Part shown: positions 13,201-25,042 of the stretch, one piece after another
How the letters are laid out: every line of letters starts with the position of its first letter
Position numbering within the stretch: position 1 is the stretch's first letter
NCBI RefSeq assembly: GCF_014851395.1
Contig: NW_024043372.1
Location: 19,576,977-19,640,976, forward strand
DNA length: 64,000 nt
From: Micropterus salmoides
Taxonomy: Eukaryota > Chordata > Actinopteri > Centrarchiformes > Centrarchidae
Reading direction: 5' to 3'
Notes under the pieces: model-generated
Told to the model about the DNA's origin: nothing
The model's input: the letters and a program-made list of their open reading frames with translations, nothing else
The model's database searches: none
Translations under genes and position numbers: made by a program

Positions 13201-16200
13201 GCAGAATGGCACACACCTTGATTTTTTGTGAACTTACAGTAATGCAAGACCAAATGATTGCATACAATACAAGCTGAATCAGAAAAGATGAACAGATACA
13301 GTTGTATTAAGACCCACTTGAGATGGGAAGGTAGAAAACACTGCTCAAACACAGCCTGACTTTGCAACAAAATGTTGGCGGGACAACCAACATACTTTGA
13401 TACACAAGACACACCATCCCAGAATGTTCAATAGCCGTCACAACCCACGCAAGCAGCTGATGGTAGACTACTCTGCTGATTTCTCTGCACAGTAAGATCC
13501 AGCTCTGCTCTCAACTGATGAAGGCCTTTTCAAGATATGAACCGCCAACCCATGGAGAGGCAAAAAGTCCCACAGGGTACGATGGAGACAAAGCTACAGT
13601 AAACCGAGAGATCTCAAAATCACACATCCGCTTCACTGGGTCAGTGCCAACAAAAATGCTATGTTTAGAGACAAGGGAGATCTTCATGATGGGCTTGAAT
13701 TGATCATAGAGAGCATGAGTCAAGGGTTCTTTTCCTAAGCTGTCTCCTGCATTTTAACATCTGTCATGAATTTAAGTTCAAGTATCTGCAAAGTGACTGT
13801 CAAAGAGCACTAAAATGAGTTGCACCTAGTGTTGCTTGGGGGGTATGAAAATGTATTTCCAAAGCCGCTTTGAAAAATGACTGGCAGTAATGTAAGCAAT
13901 ACCAGATTAATAGTACATGGACTGTTTCCCCTTCTTCAGAGTTGAAGCACGACATACAAAGTAAAGTGTGGGGGGAAAAACTAAGAAACGTTTTGACTCT
14001 TCTCATCGGGTATGGTCAGTACAGGACTCAAGCCCCTAGAGAGGTGATGAATCAAGGTAGAAACAACTTTAACAGCCTAATTGTTAATACACTCCTGGAG
14101 GTATCACGCTCAGCCTCTTCACAGACCAGGTGTGTGAGAAAATTCTATGTGTCATGGAGGAGACCACAATGCCCATGTTTCACGAGCCTGAATGCATTCT
14201 GTTGGTTAAGACTACTGTTAAATAACAACAATAATAATCACTCAAGATCACCTATCATTTATGTGTGAAATGTACCTTTTGGAAGCAGGAAATACTGGAA
14301 ACATTGATTTTATGATGTAAACATTTGCCTTTAAAATCTCCAAAGTTGCCCGGCTAAAACTGAAATTGTATATCTTTGCAGAGACCACTGTGTGCATGTG
14401 GCAGCTGAGCATTTTTAAGAGGAAACTGATCTGAACATTGGTAGCACATTGCAATTATGTACAGGTATACAGAGGATCTGCAGGATTTTAGATGGTAGGC
14501 AGACTCTGTAGCATTGGCTTATGTAACAGGAGTGTCTCTTTCCTAAAATGAGTAATGCCGCTATAAGGCCATTGGGATAACAGGAGAGCGAGTGATAGAG
14601 CATCTTTAACCTGCTCCCCACCTACCCACAAAACCACCTACTCTCTTTTCTGACTCCCGGTATAACATGGCTCTCCAGAACTGTGGTTGTCTAAGCAGTA
14701 CAAGTTGTGCAGTATCACCAATCTGAGTCCTAGAATCCCTTATATCACTGTCATCATTTTAGAGAGGGGGTTTATAATCCTCCTCCAATCCTCCACTGCA
14801 GGAGGGAGTCAATCACTGCGTCAGCTGTCTAAGTTTAAGTCTTTGAGACTTCAACCTGAGATACAAAACCGGAATTTTAATGGGGAAAGACACATTTGAA
14901 ATTGTATAAAGTAAAAGCACACTTTAAAATATAAATATAACCCCTGTGAAACAGTAGCAAAAGTAGAACAAAAGCATTAGGTAGGAGGTGGGGAGTTCAT
15001 TAAAAAATCGAGCTCAGGTACACGGTAGATTGAGATATTCTTAAATAAAAGGTATCTCCATTTCAGGGACAGCCCAGAGTGCCTGAGTCACAACTATTTC
15101 CAGAACAAGTCATAAATGATAGACACAACATGACAGCATTAAGACTTGACTTCACTTTCCAGTGTCTTCTCAGAGCAGCTTCTGTAAAATATGGTTTAAC
15201 TCCCTATTTATGTGCTTATGTTCTAATAATTATGTCTATGTGCTTGACACAACAGCTAAATTGGCATTGATTTTGGTACGCTGTCACCATAGCAACAGCC
15301 TCTAAAGGGACATGGATGTTGCAGTGTTTGGTGCCATTTGAAAGAAGAAGCGACACTAAAAGTCATTTCGCACAAATCTCATAGCGAGGATCCTCAAAGC
15401 AACCTTGAGGATCATTTTCAACTTTCTGAGACGACAGGGGTACTTGCAATATGCGGAGTAATGTTGAATTTAAGTAAAAGTGCTATAAGTTTGGTTGGCT
15501 GAAAAGTCTGCACAATCATATGACTAGATTTACTGACTCTGGTGGTCCTGTAGACTATCTTGTTAGGTCTTTCTCTGACCTTTGACTCATAGTACACGTT
15601 GCCTTTACTATTAGTTTAGGAGGTCTTCTGTTGCAATTTATTAGGCACAGTTCTAATTCTGTTACTCTGTTTATCTCAATTTTTGAAGCTCTGGCATGAA
15701 ATCAGTTTAAATTGTCACTTGCACTGCCAGTCATTTGAAATTGCATTACATTCAACAGGGAATTTGACCTTCAACAGTCATTGTTGCTCTAAGCAATATG
15801 CAGAATTCCTATAATGTTAGCAATCGCCCAAGTTATTTCTTGCCTTATGTATTTCAGTGAAGGTTAAAATATCATAAAAGTTAAAGCCCTTTCTTGGTTC
15901 CTCCCAACAAAAACAACATATCCTTTTCCGCATGCAGTATATTTATCTAATGTGACTTAGATTAGTTGTAATTATCCACGAGAAGGCTTTTTTTGTTTGT
16001 CATAAAGTAGAAGCATAAGCAAAAGTGGAATCTGCGTCACAAAGCTCGCAGGCAGTACCTCACTGCTTCTCTGAAACTACTCTATGCTCTGCTCATCCTC
16101 ATGTTACCATGGCTGCATCTAGTTAATCCAGCATTTGTAAGTCTATGAATGGACTCGAGTGACTCCCCTGCTTCACTGTTTCAACATGTCTGTCTTCTCG

Positions 16201-16984
16201 CTCACATCTGAAATCCCTTGCAGTCTCTTCATGGAGGAATATTAAATAGAGAATGTGGGCTATGTTTCTGTCACATCATATGCCGTTGCTGTGTCTCGGA
16301 TTTATATTTAGAACATAAAGTGACAAAAATATCAAGCTTAACATACAGTAGCTGGCTCATGTATTGACTTACAAGCTCTATTTAAGGTGTAGATCACATT
16401 TTGTCATTAAGTTTTTTTTTTTTAAGTATGTACCTCAAAGGTGTAAATAAGGCCTCTCTAATGGAAACTCAATAGGCAAAACCCACTTGAGCAACAGATA
16501 GAGATTTACAGATAAGGCATACAGCACAATTAGGGCTGTGAAAAAAAAACACTGCAGAAAAATGCCTAATACATCAACAGATCAAACAATGTTGTTCCAT
16601 CTGCACATTCTCGTCATTGTTTTAAGAAAAAGGTATTTCTTTCCCTTTTTCCTTGACACTGCATGATTGTCTCTGAAATAATTTTATGACCAAAATATTT
16701 TTCTCCACAATCCTGTACTCTTGTGAAAGATGAGTCAACTTATAGTTCAACTTAGTTGTCATAGAAACCAAAACCAATAGTCATGGGGCCTGTGATGGAA
16801 ACCTTTGACGGTCTGAAGGCATACTTCTCTCAAGCATCAGAGGAGCTATTACAGCTGTGGGGCTATTACAGCACTTTCTGAAGACATTCAAAAAGGTTTT
16901 CTCAGAAAATAATGCATACAGTTTTTATGGAAGCCTATTTATGCCAATGTGATGAAAAAAAAGATCCTGTTAGTCTTAAAAATT
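13201..16984. other. gene-free stretch with one X-box-like motif
   Basis: No exon, RNA gene or transposon domain recognised. The only item of note is GTCACCATAGCAAC at 15283-15296, listed separately. Confidence 0.5.
15283..15296 (+). promoter_or_regulatory. RFX X-box-like motif GTCACCATAGCAAC
   Basis: It fits the RFX X-box (GTNNCC AT RGCAAC) at nearly all positions. It lies in the desert between camkv and mst1r. Function is not shown by sequence alone. Confidence 0.4.
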
Positions 16985-17299
16985 ATAATGAGAAACTTTC
17001 TCAAAATAATGACTTAGTATCTCAAAATAATGAGAAACTTTCTCAGTATAATGACTTAGTATCTCAAAATAATGAGAAACTTTCTCAGTATAATGACTTA
17101 GTATCTCAAAATGATGACAAACATTCTCGAAACAATGACTTAGTATCTCAAAATAATCAGAAACATTCTCAGTATAATGACTTAGTATCTCAAAATAATG
17201 AGAAACTTTCTCAGTATAATGACTTAGTATCTCAAAATAATGAAAAAAGTTCCCGAAACAATGACTCTGCATCTCAAAATAATGACTTAGTTTCTCAAT
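16985..17299. repeat. 21-bp minisatellite, 15 tandem copies
   Basis: Fifteen head-to-tail 21-bp monomers fill exactly 315 bp. Two types mostly alternate: type A (ATAATGAGAAA then CTTTCTCAGT) and type B (ATAATGACTTA then GTATCTCAAA), giving a 42-bp higher-order unit. Type A holds a dyad, GAGAAA-C-TTTCTC. Because 21 is a multiple of three and the unit has no in-frame stop in one frame on each strand, it makes long open frames on both strands (143 and 116 codons) with heptad peptides such as NDLVSQN and YFEILSH. This looks like a repeat artefact, not a gene. Confidence 0.95.
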
Positions 17300-19059
17300 A
17301 TTTTTCTGCAGGTAATGTTTGCTCACCTTATTTCATCTGGTGAAAAGGGGATATGACGCTACTGACAGGCAACCAAATAAAACGCACCATGATTAAAATT
17401 ACAAATGTCTCTGGGATTGAAAATTGTTGGAAACATTTGGAATAATTTTAGTACACAACTCAACAAAGATAGTGCTAGTCATTTTTGACATTTTATTGAG
17501 GAAAAAGTTACATATATATCTTTGCAGGATCTTTTTTTCATCACATTATCAGAAATATACAGAAGCATTACGGAAGTTTAATATATCCACTTGAGAAAAA
17601 AAATTCTGTTCTGTTTTTCTGAGTTAATGAGATACCTCAAAATCCTGCAAGAAGTTCTCACCTGCACGGTGTAGGCTACGGTTGCTGATGCTAACGAGCT
17701 TGCCCTTCCAATAACAACAGTGCTTGGCCTATATAATTTCAAGAACGGGGTCAATAAACTAACAACAATACAATCTATATTATTTAGAGACAGGAGTATT
17801 TTCCAACATCTCAAACCCAAATTTAAAAAAATTGGATTAAACTAAACAGGCAGTACATTTTTGCTTCCATGACATTGAGCTAAATGACCTATTCTCTTGG
17901 GTTTTTTAAATATCTTGTTAATTAATTATGTGAATTCAGATAAACAGAGCAGAATTCTTTTCTCTCATGCAAATGCATAAGCTTCTGTAATTTGGCGTCT
18001 GTACATCTATTTACTTTTGTTTTGTAATTTACAGTTAAATAAAGGGTTAGTTTACCTAAATTACAAAAAAAGTTTATCTACAACAATGGAGGTGAAGGCT
18101 CGTTCTGCTCAAAGCATAACCAATGACATAACCCATGTCCTTGATGTGGACTACTTTCTACTAAAGCAATAGTCCTTTTGAACTGTTAACAATGTGTTCT
18201 GTGAATCATACAGACTGATAAATGTCACACTGCCTCTGAAAAGATATGTTGCTGATGAACTTGTGTAAGCATAATAAACAACATTTTATTCATTGCCGTT
18301 ATTGGAATTGTGGCCAAAATCTCAGAGATGCGAGGACAGGCCCCTTAACAGGAAATCATGTAGACACTTGGAGCATTCATGTGAATTTTTGACAGTTTTT
18401 GCCTCCGTACAGGGATGGAGGCACAGTGTCACAGATGATACCCTCACACTTCAAGTAGAACATTTGGTGCTCTTTGAGGTTACCATAGCTACCACAACAC
18501 TGCAAGGCCGGATGTCCATAATCTTGATCAGCTTGTAGCTGGTGGTGCATCTGTGATTTCTATGTCAAAAGCAAACAGTCCAAGCAAACAATCCATTTAA
18601 TTGTGAACATCACTCAGGAGAAATGTGCTAAGTTGTGACATAGCTTGTGTAACTGAGTCCCCAACTTTTAATTTAAAGTTTTAACACAGTGGAAAGAGTA
18701 CAGTTCAGTGACACTGACCAACTTTGTACATTTTTATGTTAGTTTATGCTCTTGGGACAAATAATAAATAAATAAATTAACATCTTTTAAAGGTTTTATA
18801 TCCTTTTAATTACTGTATTCTCTCTGCTCATGTGGAAAGGCAATATCTCTGAGTTATCTTTATGAGGGCTGCCTTTGGGTCTGCACCGGTACTTAACTAC
18901 TTTCATAAACAGTGGGACTCTTTCTCCTAATTGCTGCAGGCTACTGCTGATAAACACTGTTCTATCCACAGTAATTTAAAATAGCACATTAGATCTATGC
19001 AGAAATGGTGATGTATTTTTTTCTGAAACATTGAAAATTGCAAATGACAAAATGTGAAC
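17300..19059. other. gene-free stretch
   Basis: No coding exon, RNA gene or complete transposon seen on either strand. A weak X-box-like GTTACCATAGCTAC lies at 18479-18492. Confidence 0.5.
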
Positions 19060-19170
19060 ATCGACCTGGGGTGTACCCCACCTTTCGCCCAATGTCAGCT
19101 GGGATAGGCTCCAGCCCCCCGCGACCCTGTACAAAGGATAAGCGGTTGACGATGAATGGATGGATGGAAA
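19060..19170 (+). mobile_element. 3' tail of a fish non-LTR retrotransposon
   Basis: The stretch contains CAGCTGGGATAGGCTCCAGC and GGATAAGCGGTTGACG followed by ATGGATGGATGG. This is the 3' end carried by many teleost LINE copies, with its short tetranucleotide tail. Only the tail is present and no reverse transcriptase is encoded. The exact LINE clade is not assigned. Confidence 0.7.
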
Positions 19171-19949
19171 ATGTAAACATCATCTTAGATATATTTTTTT
19201 GATTTGATTTATTAGACAGTAGCAAAAATAAATGCATAGCAAGATGTCATCACAGTGACATTATACATTATACATATAACATTCAATGTAGCTTCTCATC
19301 CATGAATGTAATTCTTAACCATGTTTAAATAATAGACCTACTGTACTCATGTACTGTGGTGATCCTAACAATGTGATTCGACATTTGACTATACTGACAT
19401 GGTTTAATGGGCACTATTCATTATACTTTGTACTTGTTACTTTTTTTGTCTTTAATCAATAAGGTATTTCTAAAAGTCAAAATCTGAATGTCAGTTGTTT
19501 ATGCATACCCATGTGGAATAACACCATTTGATTACATGTAGGCTGACCTTTTAGCAAATTGGAAATATGTTACTTGCAGGGACTGGGGTGGTACTGATTC
19601 TCACGAGAGGTGTGGGTCACTACTTTATCTCCATGGGAGATGAGCAAAAGATGCAATACAGTGAGCTAATGAAGGAAAACTATGTATTCATCATACTCAA
19701 AGTAAAGTATTCACTTTAAGGGCATTTAGGCCTACAGTATAATAATCTTTGGGAAGAAATCATGGGAAGGAATATGACGCAGTGTTACTCAAAACTTGAA
19801 TGAATGTGATTTTCTGGAGTATGTGTATTCCTCTTCCAAACACGCATACATGGAGATTATGAATAGATTATAAAACATGCATAAAGCCATTTGCTAATTT
19901 TTCAGCCATATCTCTCTGCCTTCCTACACACCACTAGTATCAAACGGTG

Positions 19950-19963
19950 GTTGTCATAGCAAC
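19950..19963 (+). promoter_or_regulatory. RFX X-box-like motif GTTGTCATAGCAAC
   Basis: A near-symmetrical X-box (GTTGYC AT RGCAAC) with both half-sites intact. It is the best of several similar motifs in the desert. Confidence 0.4.
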
Positions 19964-20224
19964 AGGCTCACAAGCCACAACAGGGCTTTTGGAAGACAAA
20001 TACAGATCAGCATAACAGAAAATCTCTCTCATCCACATTTTCTGTCTACAAACCCATCTAAACCCCACTAAGGACAGCTAACATGATTGATTTTTGCTTC
20101 TCTCATTTACAAGACACAATAAGATACATGACTGCTAACACAGGTAACTTCATCACATGTTGTCACTGAATAACATACACTAATAGTATAGGCTAGTTTC
20201 ATGTGGCATTACAGGGACATAGCA

Positions 20225-20345
20225 AGGCCTGTGTGTTCGAACCCAATCTGGAAATCTGTGGCCTTTCTCTGTGGAGTTGGCATGTTCTCTCTGTGTCTGC
20301 ATGGGCACCCTATGGGTGCTGTGGTGTCCCCCAGGACACAGAACT
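20225..20345 (+). mobile_element. SINE-type fragment with a B-box-like motif
   Basis: GTTCGAACCC at 20235-20244 resembles a Pol III B box. It is followed by GGCCTTTCTCTGTGGAGTTG and GCATGTTCTC, the conserved middle of a very common teleost SINE/LINE family. A copy in the other orientation lies in uba7 (47385-47480). No tRNA cloverleaf is intact. Confidence 0.6.
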
Positions 20346-20562
20346 TGACTGTCCATCAAGCATTGTAAGGTAGGCCAAAGTATCCAAGTTTTACTGATGT
20401 TAACTTCTTTTATTGAAAGCAAAGTTCATATTAATCATATACTGTAGCCCACTAATAAGTAAAGAGTATTGTCATTTACACAGTTACTGAGTTTTTTAAT
20501 GAAAATATAATTTTTTAAATTATTGAGTGATTTATCCCAGACATGGTTCTCAAAAACAGTCA

Positions 20563-21222
20563 TGACCTGAAATATGGGCACCCCTGCTTATCTGTCACAT
20601 AATGCACTACTTCGCCCGAAAACTTGTCCAATTGTTCATGCTTTTCCAAAATGTTGGTTCTCAAATCCTCAGACAACTATATGGTCTTCTTCCTTTTGTC
20701 CATGCTCAGTGTGGTACACACAGACACACAACACAAAGGTTGAGTCAATATTTATCCATTACAACCGGTAGTAAGTGGTATTTCTATATTGCCAGTATCT
20801 GTGAATTGTTACCGGTGAGTTTGATTACATATTAATCAGAAATACTTCATTGATCCCAGAGGGGATCTTGTGTCACAGTTGCACACATTGCACATTAAGG
20901 CATAAAGGAAAGGAATGAATAGAAATAGTAATAGAAGTTGGTAGGCAAAGAAAAATATAAATATAAAAAGTAGGATAACATGATTGAAATACAATTATTT
21001 CTGGACATTTTGAAAAGGTGCCAAGAATTTTGTTCTGTCTATTTTTTGGAGTTCTTTGTGGAATGTCTCAGATTTGGCTTTTTTCTGCTTTTATGTGCGG
21101 CTCCAATAAAAACAAAAGAAACAAACATGAGAATACCAAAGCATTTGTAATTGCGACAAGTTAAATAAATAGTGCATTACGTGACAGACATGCAGGGGTG
21201 CTCATATTTTAGTCCATGCCGG
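20563..21222. mobile_element. nonautonomous DNA transposon with terminal inverted repeats
   Basis: The left end (AAATATGGGCACCCCTGC, then TCTGTCACATAATGCACTA) is repeated inverted at the right end (AAATATGAGCACCCCTGC, then TCTGTCACGTAATGCACTA). The arms are about 45 bp with few mismatches. The flanks are CAT on both sides. There is no transposase. A LINE 3' end lies inside it. The superfamily is not assigned. Confidence 0.7.
20836..20990 (-). mobile_element. LINE 3' end fragment nested in the TIR element
   Basis: The plus strand reads AATACTTCATTGATCCCAGA then GGGGATCTTGTG, the inverted 3' end of teleost LINEs of the kind also found at 45672-46490. It lies within the 20563-21222 inverted-repeat element, so it probably inserted there. 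Confidence 0.5.
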
Positions 21223-23536
21223 TAAGCATCTTAAAGGTCTAGTGTGTATAGCAATGATTTTGTCAGACAGCCTCTCATTCCTGACACTACCAAGCAAAAC
21301 GTTAAATCACTGGAGGCACTCATGTGTCTTTACAAGAAAAACTTTACTGTAAAATATCCATGCTGTCATTTTCATTTGATCAATATTGTTATTTTTGTAT
21401 AATATTTCATAGCTGTAGTAGGAATAACCTAACGCTAAATGCAATTTGTGCATGTTGTACAAGTAGTGTAATGTGAAAATGTTGACTATTTAAACTGGTG
21501 ATCGATTCATAAGGAATTTATTAAACCATTAAACTCAAACATGATTGAACATGATTTATGTTTCTTCTGTTAAGCACCTATCTAAAAGTGTTTTTTGCCA
21601 CAGTTACACGTATTTGTTAAATGTGTCTGAAGCTGCATGGTATGGCACTGACAGGCAATGGCTGAATGTTTTGTCAGTCCATTACAGTACACACCCGGCA
21701 CTGAAAACCATCACATACTGTCGAGCTGCTTCCAAAGCTGGGCCCTAGTGTGAAATAAAAACTTGACACAGTCTCAGCAAATACTGAAGTGTGATTTTTA
21801 CAATTTCAAGGAGCCAAAACCAGAGAACATTGTAACTGAGGAGGATACTGATAAACAAGGAATCACTGGAGCACTTGTTAGCAGCTGTGTTGGTGTGCGT
21901 TGGCCAAGGAGGTACACCTGCTCCTGATTAACTTCTCTGTGTGTTTGAGATCTCTTAGCGCTGAGTGGATCAGATAATTATCATTCATTGTTACTACTGT
22001 AATGTGCTTATTTTTACGCAGTCAGAATTATGGCCAGAATGGTCACATCTTATATTTCTAAGGCAGGAAACTTGTTATTTATTTTACTTTATTTCACCGG
22101 GATAATCCACTCGTCACTGCTTTAAATATGACAAGTAAAAAATATTAAACTTATCAATGAGACATATAAGACATAGACAGTACAGTTTGTTGATGAAGTT
22201 TACAGATAAGCCAGTTAAAAGTCTTTTTTTGAGGCCAGTGATCAACTAGCTGTAACAAGACATCTTTGGCGGTTTCACTGCAACTTGCTGCGATACTGTA
22301 GGTATCCATACATTTATTATGTGTTTAACATTTTTAATTGTGGTTTACTTTACTTTCTTGATCATCCAAAAAATTAAATGTAGGTGAGGAAGCAAGCATG
22401 GTTTGTTAACTTGCAGGTGTGTTTGTTAAAAGTTAGATATCTGAGAGTCCAACATCTGATGCCATTAAACTAAAAATTTACATTTTTCTCCACTATTAAT
22501 TATTCTTATTAGTTATTACTTAAGTTAATGCATTTTTTTTACATCCACTGCAGGATGTTTTACAAGAAAACCCTCAGAGACAAAATTTTGCAGGAGGGGT
22601 GATGCAGTCCTTCACTGAGGAATCTGTTTTGCCTAGACATCACATCTAACCCCTACCTACCCTACAGGTGTCTAAATAATGATTTATTGGGCAGATTCAT
22701 GCCGAAGCAAAGAAGAAAATGCATAGCTGCAGACACAGAAATAGCACATAGTGTTTGCTTATTGTATATTTTGATAGACCAGCCTCAGAAGAGTATGCTA
22801 AAGAGCATGCTAAATGGCATAGGGGAGTTAAAATTAGCATGCAGTACATGAAATAAGAAGAGACTTATGTCAGTAAACGTAACTGCAACAACACAGGATT
22901 GTGGGAGCTACATATTAACGGTTGCTGATTTGTCAAATGGCAGCCATGTGTTTAGTTGTGCAACCTTGATGAGCAACAGTAATGAGATACTGGTGCTGGC
23001 GTCTTCTGGTTGTTTTAGGGTAGGTTATCTTGCAGTCTCTTGCAGACAATGAATGCCAAATATTGCCTTATTTAACAAACCAACTTCATTTTCTGGAACT
23101 TGATAGCAAGGACAAGCTGTGAATGTGACATGAGTATGACGTGTGAAGCAGTATCCATGAACAACCAAACTAAATGGGTGAGGAGAAAGCATAGCTAGCA
23201 CAGCAGCGTGGATCATTTGAACAAAATCATTCATCAGCAGTTACAATGCCAACCAACCACTATATGATCTAATATATGATATATATGAGCCAATAATTAA
23301 ACACAGACAGGACTTTCACCCAGGAGAGTGGGGTCTGTGTATAGTGTGAAACCATGAGTCAACACTTATTTAAAGTTTTAAGTAACATAACATCAACTCA
23401 CTTACAGTATTTAAACTAAACGTTTTCTGAGTAGTTTTGATACCTAACGCTAACCAAACATCAACTGTTTCACAACATTAAGAACTTGTTAAAAGGGCGT
23501 GACGCTAAATTGTACTTTTCGCGTAGGGGTTAGGGG
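21223..23536. other. gene-free stretch
   Basis: No exon or RNA gene recognised. Sequence near 22085-22200 (TTTATTTCACCGGGATAATC) looks like a degraded interspersed repeat but I cannot name it. Confidence 0.4.
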
Positions 23537-23617
23537 GGAACAAAGGAAGTAGCTTAAAGTATTGTCTCGTACAGACCGTCTGTACGAGACAATACTTTAA
23601 GCTACTTCCTTTGTTCC
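23537..23617. repeat. perfect 81-bp palindrome (40-bp arms, 1-bp centre)
   Basis: The left arm (23537-23576) begins GGAACAAAGGAAGTAGC and ends GTCTCGTACAGAC. The single central base is C at 23577. The right arm (23578-23617) is the exact reverse complement, ending GCTACTTCCTTTGTTCC. No mismatch was found over 40 positions. The flanks are unrelated to each other. It could form a cruciform in DNA or a 40-bp hairpin in RNA. Confidence 0.97.
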
Positions 23618-24120
23618 TTGCTAGTTCATTCCTAGTTAGTAGCCCTGTTGGGGTTTGCATTCTAGTTTCTGTTAACAGTTACTTGTATGTCTGTACCTGC
23701 CTGAAAGATGAATCACCGCATAAATCACTTGTCATAGTGCTGCCTCCTCCGTCTGCATTTGGATCCTTTCCCTAATGCTACCCTGTTGTTGTTACCTGTT
23801 GTAACAACTACTAAACTTGAACTCAACTTTTTGATATCTTTAGGTTTTTACAATATCTAAATTTAAGTTTTATGATTTTTCATTCCTTTTCTCCATTTAT
23901 AATGGGTGTGTATTGGACTGAATGTTCAGTTGAAGTGGGTGACATCGCTAAAGTGTGGAGGATTTGTGAAAGCGTTAAAAAAATTATCCTAAACTTGCTC
24001 TCATTTCCTCATTTCACTGTTTATACAACATTGTGCTGGTTCAAGTAACTATGGAACCAAACAGACTCATACATTTGGCTTGGTGAGCTCCCAGGTGACA
24101 AGAGCTCCATTGTCATCTGA

Positions 24121-25042
24121 GGCTACATCCACACTACTACTACTACGTTTTAGTTTTAAAATGCATACCTTTTGCTATGTTTGCACCTCCCATCCAGAAT
24201 AAAATGGCGAATCCGAAGACCTAAAATGGAGAAGTCTGAAACTCTGCTGTTTTCATTTTAAAACTCCAGGGTAGCGTTTGAGTGTGGACAGATGAAAACT
24301 AAGGACTTTTAAAAACAATGACACAAACACTGACATTTGGCTTCCTGATTGGGTCTTATCAGTCATGCAAAGCAAAAACATGATGCTACTGACAGTGTTT
24401 TGGTTTCGGTATTTTTATAAAAATATTTTGTAATACGCGTATACACTTGTACTGTGCATGTCGCCATATTTACAACTCTCAGTCTGTTTTCCGCCATATT
24501 GGACTCCCATAGTACTTTCAGTCCATGCATAGTTATTCGTCTGTAGTAGTGCTTTCTTCTTTCGGCAAATCTTCTGCAGTTGCAGAGACAATCTGCTTCC
24601 TGTCTACACCGGCACGGACATGCCCAGTGTACGCTTTGACAACCCTCTCACTGTTTGAAGGTACCTTAGCAGGTAATTGGCTGAAATGGGAAAGATTTCA
24701 GGTGACTGCGCTCACTTGGGCCCATGGGCTACAAAAGCTGGCCCATGTATTCAGTTTGGTCTCTCCCTTCTTGCAGGTTCCATCTATGCTGTGGCATCTT
24801 TGTCGCACCTAGTTTAATAAATTACCCTTGTTTTAACTAAGTACCTTGCGTGGACTCCCTCTTTGTCACATTCCCTGAGCCAGTATGTGACAACGTGAAT
24901 GGCCACTTGATGTGTGTTTTCAGGCATTTTAATATAGACGTAGATCAACCTGGAAATGCAACTGAAACGCTGGTGTGGACGGAGATCATTTTCATTTTAA
25001 AACTCTGTTTTTTAACAAAAACGTAGTAGTGTGGATGTAGGC
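24121..25042. mobile_element. MITE-like TIR element, copy 1, carrying an insertion
   Basis: The ends are inverted: ACATCCACACTACTAC at the left and GTAGTAGTGTGGATGT at the right. Both sides carry a direct TGA (CTGA/TGAG), compatible with a short target duplication. The internal sequence matches copy 2 at 57359-57819, for example CTACTGACAGTGTTTT against CTGCTGACCGGGTTTT, and CAGTCTGTTTTC in both. It is longer than copy 2 because about 390 bp are inserted near 24500-24890. There is no transposase. Confidence 0.75.
24500..24890 (+). mobile_element. insertion in MITE copy 1, possibly a solo LTR
   Basis: This part has no counterpart in copy 2. It holds an AATAAA (24816-24821), a TA-rich CTACAAAAGC box upstream of it, and an end reading GTGACA. 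That arrangement resembles a retroviral-type long terminal repeat. The 5' border and a target duplication were not found, so the call is tentative. Confidence 0.3.

Noticed and set aside
16912..17343. 143-codon open frame with an Asn/Ser/Gln heptad repeat
   Set aside because: It is the translation of a 21-bp minisatellite. The opposite strand is equally open, and there is no domain or splice context.
20225..20345. Possible tRNA gene because of GTTCGAACCC
   Set aside because: No acceptor or anticodon stem around it; the flanking sequence matches a dispersed fish SINE-type family.
24525..24812. 95-codon open frame in the MITE insertion
   Set aside because: No match to a transposase or retroviral protein; it lies in an LTR-like segment.
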